Positions 34,993 to 42,989 of a stretch of DNA of 51,146 bases are shown here, piece after piece. Within the stretch, counting starts at the first letter, position 1; every line of letters begins with the position of its first letter. A model generated the notes under the pieces. The model was not told where the DNA came from. It made no database searches and saw only the letters and a program-made list of their open reading frames with translations. The stretch covers positions 3,472 through 54,617 of the forward strand of contig CAJTQH010000003.1 in the NCBI GenBank assembly GCA_910578305.1, written 5' to 3'. The stretch is from an uncultured Muribaculaceae bacterium. GTDB lineage: Bacteria > Bacteroidota > Bacteroidia > Bacteroidales > Muribaculaceae. A program made the translations under genes and the position numbers.

Positions 34993-35715
34993 ATGACATA
35001 TTTAAGTGTAAACATCAATAAAGTAGCCACTTTGCGTAATGCCCGAGGCGAGAATGTGCCTGATGTACAGCGGTTCGCACAGGAGTGCGAGCGGCTCGGC
35101 GCACAAGGCATCACGGTTCATCCGCGTCCTGACGGCCGCCACATCAAGTACGAGGATGTGTTCAGGCTGCGTCCGCTCGTGACCACTGAGTTCAATATCG
35201 AGGGCTATCCCACGCCTGAATTCATGGATCTGGTGCTCAAGGTGAAACCGGCGCAGGTGACACTTGTGCCCGACGCTCCCGATACGCTCACTTCGCATGA
35301 AGGTTGGGATGTGGAGCCAAACATGGAGTTTCTCACCGGCATCATAGACCGTCTGCGCGATGCCGGTATACGTACCTCCATATTCGTGGGTACTGACGAG
35401 GACAATATCAAGGCTGCGGCACGCACCGGCACTGACCGTGTTGAGCTGTACACAAAGCCTTATGCCGATATGTATCCCGAGAATCCCGAGGCGGCTGTTG
35501 CTCCATTTGTCGAGGCCAGCCGTGCCGCCCACCGTGCCGGACTCGGTGTCAATGCCGGTCATGATCTGAATCTCGACAATCTTAAATATTTTCATTCGCA
35601 TCTGCCGTTTCTCAACGAAGTGTCGATAGGTCATGCCATAATCTCCGATGCTCTGTATCTGGGGCTTGAGGAGACACTGCGGCGATATCGCGAGTGTGTG
35701 GCAAGTAAGCGGTAA
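34993..35715 (+). CDS. pdxJ: Pyridoxine 5'-phosphate synthase PdxJ
   Basis: This 240-residue TIM-barrel enzyme joins 1-deoxyxylulose-5-phosphate with the PdxA product to form pyridoxine 5'-phosphate. LSVNINKVATLRNARG is the N-terminal signature. GITVHPRPDGRHI, VTLVPDAPDTLTS, GTDRVELYTKPYAD, VNAGHDLNLDNL and EVSIGHAIISDALYLG are the conserved phosphate- and substrate-binding blocks. Length is normal. With pdxA at 23594 two steps of B6 synthesis are in the window, but not adjacent. Confidence 0.96.
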   Translation: MTYLSVNINKVATLRNARGENVPDVQRFAQECERLGAQGITVHPRPDGRHIKYEDVFRLRPLVTTEFNIEGYPTPEFMDLVLKVKPAQVTLVPDAPDTLTSHEGWDVEPNMEFLTGIIDRLRDAGIRTSIFVGTDEDNIKAAARTGTDRVELYTKPYADMYPENPEAAVAPFVEASRAAHRAGLGVNAGHDLNLDNLKYFHSHLPFLNEVSIGHAIISDALYLGLEETLRRYRECVASKR

Positions 35716-35785
35716 TCGTGGTTTGCCGCATTGCAAAATTATAGACAATAACTATTTTCCCACAAATTCATCCCCTACTACTCCC

Positions 35786-36445
35786 ATGTATTACAACATG
35801 CTTTTGAATATTCCTGCCGCCCAAGGACTGTCGGTGTGGCAGCTGTGTGTCGAGGCCGGTGTGATAATGATACCGCTCGCGTTGCTGCTTCTTATATCGA
35901 TATATGTGTTTGTGGAGCGTGCTCTCGTGCTTCGCCGCGATGCCCGTGAAGACCGCACGTTCATGCAGCGTATAAAGGACTATATACTGGATGGTGACAT
36001 AGAGGCTGCCCACAATCTGTGCCGCAGCACAGACACTCCATATGCCCGTCTTATCGATAAAGGCATAAGCCGCATAGGACGTCCGATGAATGATGTGCTG
36101 GTGGCCATAGAAAACACAGGAAATATTGAGGTGGCTACTCTCGGCAAGGGGCTTCCCTGGCTTGCCACCACAGCGGCCGGAGCACCGATGCTCGGATTTC
36201 TCGGTACGGTAGTGGGCATGGTGCAGGCGTTCTACAATCTGGCCAGCGCCGGATCAGGTGCCAATATCGATGTGCTTGCCGGTGGTATATATCAGGCTCT
36301 TGTCACTACAGTGGCCGGTCTGATAGTGGGAATTGCGGCTCTGTTTGCCTACAATTATCTGGTGGCCCGTATCAACGGTGTGATGCGTTCGCTCGAGAGC
36401 AAGACCATGGAGTTCATGGACTTGCTTAATGAGCCGGTGAAGTAA
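35786..36445 (+). CDS. MotA/TolQ/ExbB proton-channel protein
   Basis: This 219-residue inner-membrane protein has three helices: near residues 24-44 (VIMIPLALLLLISIYVFVERA), about 130-155 and 170-190. TTAAGAPMLGFLGTVVGMVQAF is the conserved ExbB/TolQ channel helix, and LVTTVAGLIVGIAALFAYN the third. It uses the proton-motive force to drive TonB- or Tol-type envelope work. The open frame reaches back to 35648 through non-homologous sequence; the ATG at 35786 (MYYNMLLNIP) starts at the expected distance from helix 1. It is the first of three closely spaced genes with ExbD and a TonB-like protein. Confidence 0.93.
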   Translation: MYYNMLLNIPAAQGLSVWQLCVEAGVIMIPLALLLLISIYVFVERALVLRRDAREDRTFMQRIKDYILDGDIEAAHNLCRSTDTPYARLIDKGISRIGRPMNDVLVAIENTGNIEVATLGKGLPWLATTAAGAPMLGFLGTVVGMVQAFYNLASAGSGANIDVLAGGIYQALVTTVAGLIVGIAALFAYNYLVARINGVMRSLESKTMEFMDLLNEPVK

Positions 36446-36483
36446 CAATAACTCTTCCACTATATACTCACACATCTTCGAAT

Positions 36484-36957
36484 ATGGCTCTCAAACGACA
36501 ATATGACATGACATCGCTGTTTTCAATGGCTTCTATGACCGATGTCATATTCTTGCTGCTGATATTTTTCATGGTCACATCCACATTTGTGTTTCCCACA
36601 GCACTGGAACTGACCCTGCCGGAAAGCTCGGAGCAGACCGCGCTGAAGCCGTCGACACGCGTGTATATCGACAAAGACCGTCAGATATACGCTTCATTCG
36701 ACTCTGAAGAGCCGCAGCCCATGACGCTTGATCAGCTCCGCACGTTTCTGCTGCTGCGCAATGCCGAGGCCGTGCAGAATGGCGAGGAAAATTTTGTGGC
36801 TCTCTATGCCGACGAGGAGGTGCCCTACGGTGATCTGATGAAGGTGCTTAATCTCGGTGTCACCAACGGCCTGAAGATTGTGCTTGCCACAAAGCCGGCT
36901 CCCGTGTCGGCCATGCCTGACGGAGAACCTCAGCCTGCACCTATACAGGCACAGTGA
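36484..36957 (+). CDS. ExbD/TolR family biopolymer transport protein
   Basis: This 157-residue protein has one N-terminal membrane helix: MTDVIFLLLIFFMVTSTFV contains the conserved Asp that carries protons. The periplasmic part ends with YADEEVPYGDLMKVLNLG, a typical ExbD/TolR segment, and a Pro-rich tail. It partners with the ExbB-like protein encoded 38 bp upstream. Confidence 0.93.
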   Translation: MALKRQYDMTSLFSMASMTDVIFLLLIFFMVTSTFVFPTALELTLPESSEQTALKPSTRVYIDKDRQIYASFDSEEPQPMTLDQLRTFLLLRNAEAVQNGEENFVALYADEEVPYGDLMKVLNLGVTNGLKIVLATKPAPVSAMPDGEPQPAPIQAQ

Positions 36958-36976
36958 TTATACGATAATCTCTCAT

Positions 36977-37804
36977 ATGGAACTGAAGCGCGACAGATAC
37001 AGACTTATAGCCGGAGCGGTGACACTAATCGCTGCTGTGGCCATTATAGTCGCGCTCATGCTTATATGCCTGCGGTTTGATCCTGACAAAAAGCAAGTGT
37101 GGCCACCGGAGGATACATCCGAGCTGCTGATGGCCGATGAATATGTGGAACTGGTGGAACTGCCGGTACCACAGGATGCGGCCAATGCTCCGTCGGCCAA
37201 CGGTGATGCCGGTGAGGCACCTGTGCCCGACGGCATGGATCCCGTGGAGTCGGGCGAAGTAGCTCCGCAACCGCCTGTGCCTGTGGCTTCCGATCGTCCG
37301 TCGCCAATGAAGGTAAAGACTCCCGAAAAGCCTGAAAAGACCGGTGCGGCTGAATCAAATGAGCGTGAGAATCAGGCACCTGCACGCCAACAGAAACAGC
37401 CCGATCCGCAGCCCATAAAGGACATGAAGTATAAGGGCAAGTCGACGCAGAGCGGCACTGCGACAAGCGGTACCGGAAGCGGTGCCGGTAATAAAGGCAC
37501 CGGTCCGGGGGCTTCGGTGGGAGTGTCGTATGGCGGCATGTCGGGTCGCTCCATGTCGGGAGCGGGTGTGCCGGCTGTGCGATCGTCGGAGATTCTGGAG
37601 GGAAAGATGGTGACAGTGGAGATATGGGCCGATCCGGATGGTCGCCTTATCGGTGAGCCTGTGAAAACTACGCCTACTACCGTGGCCGACAATGCTGTGA
37701 TACAGGCATGTATCACAGCGGCAAAATCAGTGAAGATCACACCCAAGGCCGACGCGCAGCCCAAGCAGCGAGGCATCATCACTTTCCGTTTTTCAAACAA
37801 ATGA
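36977..37804 (+). CDS. TonB-like energy transducer
   Basis: This 275-residue protein has a short cytoplasmic start (MELKRDRYR), one membrane helix (about 11-30), and a long low-complexity Pro/Glu/Gly periplasmic linker (about 50-205) with KTPEKPEKTG and Gly-Ser-Thr-rich stretches. A small C-terminal domain (about 205-275) follows, containing VTVEIWADPDGRLIGEP and ITFRFSN, consistent with a divergent TonB or TolA C-terminal fold. An earlier in-frame ATG at 36878 lies inside the ExbD gene and is rejected. With the two preceding genes it forms a complete ExbB-ExbD-TonB-like system, expected to energise outer-membrane uptake. Confidence 0.85.
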   Translation: MELKRDRYRLIAGAVTLIAAVAIIVALMLICLRFDPDKKQVWPPEDTSELLMADEYVELVELPVPQDAANAPSANGDAGEAPVPDGMDPVESGEVAPQPPVPVASDRPSPMKVKTPEKPEKTGAAESNERENQAPARQQKQPDPQPIKDMKYKGKSTQSGTATSGTGSGAGNKGTGPGASVGVSYGGMSGRSMSGAGVPAVRSSEILEGKMVTVEIWADPDGRLIGEPVKTTPTTVADNAVIQACITAAKSVKITPKADAQPKQRGIITFRFSNK

Positions 37805-37854
37805 CTTTTCTGCGCCCCGGCGTTTTATTCGTCGGCTGTGGCATGAAGTTGCTT

Positions 37855-37895
37855 CAAAAAAAAGATGCTTACCACGCGTTGTGTCATGGTAAGCA
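37855..37895 (-). terminator. Rho-independent terminator after cysS
   Basis: TGCTTACCA at 37866-37874 pairs with TGGTAAGCA at 37887-37895 (9-bp stem, 12-nt loop). On the minus strand the stem is followed within two bases by a run of eight T. It lies 40 bp past the cysS stop and separates cysS from the convergent TonB-like gene. Confidence 0.82.
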
Positions 37896-37934
37896 CCGTA
37901 GGATTTTTCGATTATTTCTGTCCGGCTGTGAGTG

Positions 37935-39428
37935 TCACTGTTTGCGGACTGACCATTCAAAGCCGTTTTTGGTGTCTTTGACATCAAAGCCTATGGCGGC
38001 GAGACGGTCGCGTATGAGATCGCTCGTAGCCCAGTCTTTGCGCGACTTGGCTTCGGAACGCATCTCCAGCAGCAGATTTACCGCATCTTCGTAGGGCTTC
38101 ATGTCGTTGTCGGCCGAGCCTTGCGCGGCTCCCTGCTCCACACGTATGCCCAGAATATCCACGAGGAATGTGTCGAAGAGCTCTTTGAGCGCAGCGATGT
38201 CGTCGGCTGTGGCTTTCTCGTTGCCGTCATTGACCTTGTTGACAATGCTGCATGCCTCGAATAGATGCGCCAGCAGCACGGGGGTGTTGAGATCGTCGTC
38301 CATGGCTTCGTAGCACTTGGCTTTCAGCGGGGCGACATCAATGGTGGATGTGTCGGATGGCTTGAGTGCCTGGAGTCGGCGGTAGCCTTCGAGCATGCGC
38401 TGGAGTGCCTTTTCGGCGGCCTGCAGAGCTTCGTTGCTGAAGTCTACGGTGCCACGGTAGTGGGCCTGAAGAATGAAGAAGCGTATGGTCATGGGCGAGT
38501 AGGACTGCGTGAGCAGTGGATGCGAACCGGTGAAGAACTCGTCGAGGGTGATGAAATTGCCAAGCGACTTGCCCATTTTCTGTCCGTTGATGGTGATCAT
38601 GTTGTTGTGCATCCAATAGTGCACGCTGTCGTGTCCGTTGTGAGCCACAGACTGAGCTATTTCGCACTCGTGGTGTGGAAATTTGAGATCCATGCCACCG
38701 CCGTGTATGTCGAAAGTCTCGCCGAGATATTTCTCACCCATTGTGGAGCACTCGAGGTGCCATCCGGGAAATCCGTCGCTCCATGGCGATGGCCAGCGCA
38801 TTATGTGTTCGGGCGCGGCTTTTTTCCAGAGCGCGAAGTCGGCGGGATGATGCTTTTCCTGTTGTCCGTCGAGGGCACGTGTGGTGGCCAGCAACTCGTC
38901 GATGTTTCGGCCGGATAGTTTGCCGTAGCGGTGGTCGCGGTTGTATTTAGGCACGTCGAAGTAGACCGATCCTTCGCTTTCGTAGGCATAACCGCTATCA
39001 ATGATCTTCTTGATGTATTCGATCTGCTCTATGATATGGCCGGAGGCATGCGGCTCTATCGACGGGGGAAGCACATTGAGCGCGTCCATGGCCTGGTGGT
39101 AGCGATTGAGATAGTATTGCACCACTTCCATGGGTTCGAGCTGCTCTATGCGTGCTTTCTTGGCTATCTTGTCCTCGCCGTCGTCGGCATCGTGTTCAAG
39201 ATGTCCGACATCGGTTATATTACGCACGTAGCGCACTTTGTAGCCGAGGTGGCTGAGATAACGGAAAAGTATGTCGAACGTGATGGCCGGACGGGCATGA
39301 CCGAGGTGGCCGTCGCCGTATACAGTGGGGCCGCACACGTACATTCCCACGCGGCCTTCGTGAATGGGGCGGAAAAGCTCCTTATTTCGCGAAAGAGAGT
39401 TATAGATGGTCAGTTGGTTGGATTTCAT
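37935..39428 (-). CDS. cysS: Cysteinyl-tRNA synthetase
   Basis: This 497-residue class I synthetase charges tRNA-Cys. MYVCGPTVYGDGHLGHARPAI, given by its core GHLGHARP, is the HIGH motif with the zinc-binding Cys just before it. WHLECSTMGEKYLG and HGGGMDLKFPHHECE carry the other zinc ligands, and GQKMGKSLGNFIT is the KMSKS loop. Length is normal. It is upstream of its own terminator and downstream of the DUF3467 gene by 67 bp. Confidence 0.97.
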   Translation of the reverse strand: MKSNQLTIYNSLSRNKELFRPIHEGRVGMYVCGPTVYGDGHLGHARPAITFDILFRYLSHLGYKVRYVRNITDVGHLEHDADDGEDKIAKKARIEQLEPMEVVQYYLNRYHQAMDALNVLPPSIEPHASGHIIEQIEYIKKIIDSGYAYESEGSVYFDVPKYNRDHRYGKLSGRNIDELLATTRALDGQQEKHHPADFALWKKAAPEHIMRWPSPWSDGFPGWHLECSTMGEKYLGETFDIHGGGMDLKFPHHECEIAQSVAHNGHDSVHYWMHNNMITINGQKMGKSLGNFITLDEFFTGSHPLLTQSYSPMTIRFFILQAHYRGTVDFSNEALQAAEKALQRMLEGYRRLQALKPSDTSTIDVAPLKAKCYEAMDDDLNTPVLLAHLFEACSIVNKVNDGNEKATADDIAALKELFDTFLVDILGIRVEQGAAQGSADNDMKPYEDAVNLLLEMRSEAKSRKDWATSDLIRDRLAAIGFDVKDTKNGFEWSVRKQ

Positions 39429-39495
39429 GAGAAAGTCGGTTAGAGGGCATTTGTGCTGCGTTTTCGCGCTTGTGCGTGGTGCAGGACGTGGTGTG

Positions 39496-39819
39496 TCAGT
39501 TTAGTTTGCCGCCGTTCATGAACGGATTGGGCAGATCGCCCGGCTTGTTTGTCTGTACGGGAGTGCGTCGTTTGATCTCTCCGAATGTGTTTTCGTATTT
39601 TTTTACATTGTCGGCAAGGGCCATCAGCAGGTTTTTGGCGTTTTCGGGCGTCATTATCACGCGGCTCTGTACTTTAGCCTGCGGCATGTTGGGAGCCATG
39701 GTGATGAAGTCGAGAAAAAATTCGTCGGCTCCGTGGGTTATGATGGTGAAGTTGCTGTAATGTCCGCCGGCTACTTCGGGCGAAAGTTCTATTTTGAGTT
39801 CCTGAGGTTTTGTTTCCAT
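39496..39819 (-). CDS. DUF3467 domain protein
   Basis: This 107-residue protein has ELKIELSPEVAGGHYSNF, then ITHGADEFFLDFITMAPNMP and RVIMTPENAKNLLMALADNV, which is the whole DUF3467 domain. The C-terminal tail is Pro/Asn-rich. The function is unknown; the domain is widespread as a small soluble protein in Bacteroidetes. It lies between cysS and the NigD-like lipoprotein genes on the same strand. Confidence 0.88.
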   Translation of the reverse strand: METKPQELKIELSPEVAGGHYSNFTIITHGADEFFLDFITMAPNMPQAKVQSRVIMTPENAKNLLMALADNVKKYENTFGEIKRRTPVQTNKPGDLPNPFMNGGKLN

Positions 39820-39848
39820 TGAGTAGTTAGTTGAGTGGGTTGTTTGAT

Positions 39849-40514
39849 TTATTTTGTGAATTCGTATACTTTTTTTCCTGAGGGATTGATGTCGTTGACA
39901 TGAATTTTCACACCGCGTATGTCGGCCATATTCCAGATTGATGATATGTCGAACGATGCAAGTGTAGACTCGTTGAGTCCGGTATTTCCCGACGGGGTCT
40001 TGGTGGTGACATAGAGTTCGGGCATTTCGGAATGTAAGGTGGCTTCGTCGGCCAGAATGCTGAATGTGCGGCCTTCGATCAGGGGAAGATTGGCGTCAAT
40101 GTTTATGTATTTGCCTGTGCGCGCTATGGCGTAGAGATACATTGGTTCGTTGGCCGCCTGTGCTTCGGAAGTGGTTGCGGTCCGTACTGTTACAGTCGGC
40201 ACAGAGCTGTATGTGAGCAACTGTATGTATCCGTCTTTGCCATATTGGTTTTCATTTTCGAGCGAGTACATTATCACCATGCGCTGTCCTTCGCTGATGC
40301 CGCTGAGGATGCGGTTGGTGTATAAAGTCACTGGCTTGGCGTCGTTTTCGCCCTGATATTCAAAATATGCGTTGGTGCCGATGTTGCCTGTGTAGGTGAC
40401 GAGGTTGCTGTAAGTGATGTCGTTTGAATTGTCGTCGTTGATGCACGAGGTGGATATTATGGCTGATACGAGAGCCAGCAGAATGAGGCTTAGGTGTTGT
40501 TGTATTGCTTTCAT
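39849..40514 (-). CDS. NigD-like lipoprotein 1
   Basis: This 221-residue protein starts MKAIQQHLSLILLALVSAI and has a lipobox ending ISTSC with an IND-DN stretch after the Cys, as in exported Bacteroidetes lipoproteins. The rest is beta-rich: TYSNLVTYTGNIG, GQRMVIMYSLENE, RTGKYINIDANLP and RGVKIHVNDIN. It is a paralogue of the neighbouring 40532-41209 product. NigD-like proteins are a Bacteroidetes family of unknown molecular role. The open frame extends to 40625, but only the ATG at 40514 gives a signal peptide. Confidence 0.72.
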   Translation of the reverse strand: MKAIQQHLSLILLALVSAIISTSCINDDNSNDITYSNLVTYTGNIGTNAYFEYQGENDAKPVTLYTNRILSGISEGQRMVIMYSLENENQYGKDGYIQLLTYSSVPTVTVRTATTSEAQAANEPMYLYAIARTGKYINIDANLPLIEGRTFSILADEATLHSEMPELYVTTKTPSGNTGLNESTLASFDISSIWNMADIRGVKIHVNDINPSGKKVYEFTK

Positions 40515-40531
40515 TGGTGTAACTGGTTGTG

Positions 40532-41209
40532 TTAATTGGTTTTGAGAAATTCCAATTCCTGATGATATATGTTGTTGGTGTTGTTGACGTGGATTTTTAC
40601 GCCGCGCACCGATGGTCTGTCCCATATGGGGGCTATTGAGAGCGAGGCTGTTACCGTGGCATCGTATCCGGGGATAGATCCGTCGGGTACTTCGGTAGTG
40701 ATGTATAGATGCGGCATGTCTGTGTCGACGGTCGATTCGTCGGCTACGATGCGGAATGTGCGACCTTCGGCGGTGGCCAGACGTGCCTGCAGATTAATGT
40801 ATTTGCCTGTGCGATACATGGTAAGCAAAGGTATTGGAGCGTTGGCTGCTTTGGCTTCGTCGGCAGGAACTTCGGTTACGGTGCTCTCATATACGAGTGC
40901 TGCCTGACGCAGATTTATGGGGCCGCTTTCTCCGTATACTCGGTTTTCGTCCAGCGTGTAGGCTATGAGCATGCGGCATCCGGGTACGGCGCCGTCGCCT
41001 TTTATGGTCACATTGGCATATAGCGACACTTCGGGAGAGTCGTTGAGTTCCTGAAACAGGAAGTTGCTGCGGCCGTCGGAGCTTCCGGTGAAGGTGACTA
41101 CGTTCTGGTATATGTTGACTGACGGGCCGTCTGATCCGCTGTCCAAACAGGATTGCATTGAGATCGCTGTGACGGCGGCAAGAATCAGTATTGTGATGTA
41201 TTTCTTCAT
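40532..41209 (-). CDS. NigD-like lipoprotein 2
   Basis: This 225-residue protein has a clear lipoprotein signal (MKKYITILILAAVTAISMQSC, lipobox SMQSC) followed by LDSGSDG. The mature part parallels the downstream paralogue: NIYQNVVTFTGS, CRMLIAYTLDENRVYGE, YRTGKYINLQARLA, EGRTFRIVADES and RGVKIHVNNTN. Its ATG overlaps the stop of the LolD-like gene by 4 bp (ATGA), so the two are translationally coupled. A functional link between lipoprotein-sorting ATPases and these lipoproteins is possible but unproven. Confidence 0.75.
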   Translation of the reverse strand: MKKYITILILAAVTAISMQSCLDSGSDGPSVNIYQNVVTFTGSSDGRSNFLFQELNDSPEVSLYANVTIKGDGAVPGCRMLIAYTLDENRVYGESGPINLRQAALVYESTVTEVPADEAKAANAPIPLLTMYRTGKYINLQARLATAEGRTFRIVADESTVDTDMPHLYITTEVPDGSIPGYDATVTASLSIAPIWDRPSVRGVKIHVNNTNNIYHQELEFLKTN

Positions 41210-41883
41210 AATCGGTGTTGGTTTTCGGTTATTTCTGTTATGTGGCCGTCGGTCATCTCTACTGTATAGTCGGCCTGTCGGGCGAGCGATTCGTCGTGTG
41301 TCACTATCACGAATGTCTGTCCAAAGTCGCGGCGCAGATCGAAAAATAGCTTGTGGAGTTCTTGACGGTTGTGTGAGTCCAGACTTCCCGACGGCTCATC
41401 GGCCAATACTACGCTCGGACGCCTGACAAGGGCACGGGCCACAGCGGCACGCTGACGTTCGCCTCCCGACAACTCGGTGGGTCGGTGGACTGCACGCTCA
41501 CTCAGTCCGAGGTAGTCAATGAGTTCGCGGGCCTGAGCGAAGGCTTCCTTGCGGTTGACCCCGCCTATGAGTGCCGGCATGGCCACGTTTTCTTCAAGCG
41601 TGAACTCGGGCAGGAGCTGGTGAAACTGAAACACAAATCCGATGTGACGGTTGCGAAATTGCGCCAGACGTTTTTCCGACATGTCAAAAATACGGTTGCC
41701 GTCGATGCTCACTGTGCCGCTGTCAGGGCGGTCCAGCGATCCCATGATCTGCAGCAGCGTGGTTTTACCCGCGCCGCTCGGCCCTACTATCGACACAACC
41801 TCGCCATGGTTTATGTCGAGATCTATGCCTTTGAGCACCTGCAGTCCGTCGAAAGACTTTACTATTTGTCGGATTTCAATCAT
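41206..41883 (-). CDS. LolD-like ABC transporter ATPase
   Basis: This 225-residue ATP-binding subunit has Walker A GPSGAGKTTLLQI near residue 35, Q-loop FVFQFHQLLPEFT, signature LSGGERQRAAVARAL, Walker B VVLADEPSGSLD and the H-loop VTHDE. The sequence falls in the LolD/MacB group, which releases lipoproteins from the inner membrane or drives tripartite efflux. No permease gene (LolC/E) is adjacent; the next genes encode two lipoproteins. A good Bacteroidetes promoter lies upstream. Confidence 0.9.
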   Translation of the reverse strand: MIEIRQIVKSFDGLQVLKGIDLDINHGEVVSIVGPSGAGKTTLLQIMGSLDRPDSGTVSIDGNRIFDMSEKRLAQFRNRHIGFVFQFHQLLPEFTLEENVAMPALIGGVNRKEAFAQARELIDYLGLSERAVHRPTELSGGERQRAAVARALVRRPSVVLADEPSGSLDSHNRQELHKLFFDLRRDFGQTFVIVTHDESLARQADYTVEMTDGHITEITENQHRL

Positions 41884-41908
41884 TTTTGTATCTGGCTTTC
41901 AAAGCACG

Positions 41909-41940
41909 CAAAAATAATCAAAAAATCTCATGCGGTCAAA
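41909..41940 (-). promoter_or_regulatory. Bacteroidetes -33/-7 promoter for the LolD-NigD operon
   Basis: On the minus strand TTTG (41937-41940) lies 20 bp upstream of TATTTTTG (41909-41916). This fits the -33 TTTG / -7 TAnnTTTG consensus with the right spacing. The -7 element is 25 bp before the start codon of the ABC ATPase gene. Confidence 0.62.
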
Positions 41941-41985
41941 TCCGTCACTATAATATCATTTTTTTCAATTTAATTACCTGAATTT

Positions 41986-42939
41986 ATGCGAAAAGATCTC
42001 AAACAGGCTGAATTTCTCGCCTCATTCGATCAATTTATGAGTTCTCGGTCAATGGCGCGTTCTACACGTGCCAACTATTCGGTGCTTCGTGGTGCGCTTG
42101 TACGCTTCGGCTTCTGCAACGGAGGTGCTTTGCCGTCGCTTGGTCTTTTTTCCGCCGACATGGTCGATGCGTTTGCCCGGTTCTATGCCGCAGAACCCAA
42201 GGAGGGTCTATTTGTAACACGCAGCCACAACACTGTATGCTCCATAATGCGGTGTCTGCGAACGTTTTTCAACTGGTGTGTGCGGCGTGATCTTTTGTGT
42301 TGCAATCCTTTTGTGCGATGCTCCGTGTCGCTTGTTGAGCGTTACAGTACACCATACTATCTCACTCTTCAGGAGCGTGAACTTGTGGCCGGACATTGTT
42401 TTCCGGCCGATTCATCGCTTGGAGTTCAGCGCGACATATTCATATTCCAGTGTCTGGTAGGATGCCGTGTCTCCGATCTTATGAATCTTACATCGGACAA
42501 TATCATCGGTGATTGTCTGGAGTATGTGCCGCTTAAGACGGTGGCTTCGGTTGGAGGCACTGTGGTGCGTGTACCACTTCATCCGCAGGCTATACGGATC
42601 AGTATGCGATATGCCGGCTCAGATCCGCATGGACGTCTGTTGCCGTTTATAGATCCACAGCGTTACAACTATGCCATTAAGGCTATATTGCGCGAGTGCG
42701 GTCTGGTGCGTACGGTCACAGTGCAACGCCGCCGTAGCGGGGAATTGGTGCGTATGCCTATATGCGATGTTGCTTCAAGCCATCTTGCGCGCCGCACATT
42801 CATAGGCAACCTGTACAAGAAGGTCAAAGATCCGTGCCTTATCAGTTCTCTCACCGGACATGCAGAAGGAAGCAGGGCGTTTTCGCGTTACCGTACGATT
42901 GACGATGATATTAAGCGTGAGATTATAATGATGCTGTGA
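41986..42939 (+). CDS. Tyrosine recombinase next to the invertible segment (candidate invertase)
   Basis: This 317-residue site-specific recombinase has an N-terminal SAM-like core-binding domain (about 1-115; FNWCVRRDLLCCNPF) and a complete catalytic domain. Arg161 is in VGCRVSDLMNLT, Lys184 in YVPLKT, His266 and Arg269 in SSHLARRTF, His292 in LTGHAEG, and the nucleophile Tyr302 in FSRYRTIDD. Its stop codon ends 8 bp before the left inverted repeat of the invertible module, and it points into that module. Such local tyrosine recombinases in Bacteroides act on nearby inverted repeats, so it is the obvious candidate to invert 42947-47425. It is divergent from the LolD operon with 102 bp between. 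Confidence 0.92.
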   Translation: MRKDLKQAEFLASFDQFMSSRSMARSTRANYSVLRGALVRFGFCNGGALPSLGLFSADMVDAFARFYAAEPKEGLFVTRSHNTVCSIMRCLRTFFNWCVRRDLLCCNPFVRCSVSLVERYSTPYYLTLQERELVAGHCFPADSSLGVQRDIFIFQCLVGCRVSDLMNLTSDNIIGDCLEYVPLKTVASVGGTVVRVPLHPQAIRISMRYAGSDPHGRLLPFIDPQRYNYAIKAILRECGLVRTVTVQRRRSGELVRMPICDVASSHLARRTFIGNLYKKVKDPCLISSLTGHAEGSRAFSRYRTIDDDIKREIIMML

Positions 42940-42946
42940 GCAGTTA

Positions 42947-42989
42947 TCTCCTGCATGGAAGTCAACGACACCAACCCGCTCAACAACCT
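42947..42989 (+). repeat. Left inverted repeat (43 bp) of the invertible GH18 module
   Basis: The repeat begins TCTCCTGCATGGA, has one variable base (A here, G in the partner) at 42960, and continues for 29 identical bases to AACAACCT at 42989. It matches the reverse complement of 47383-47425 at 42 of 43 positions. It spans the ATG and first codons of the silent GH18 fragment (Cys-Met-Glu-Val-Asn-Asp). The recombinase stop codon lies immediately upstream. Confidence 0.92.
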
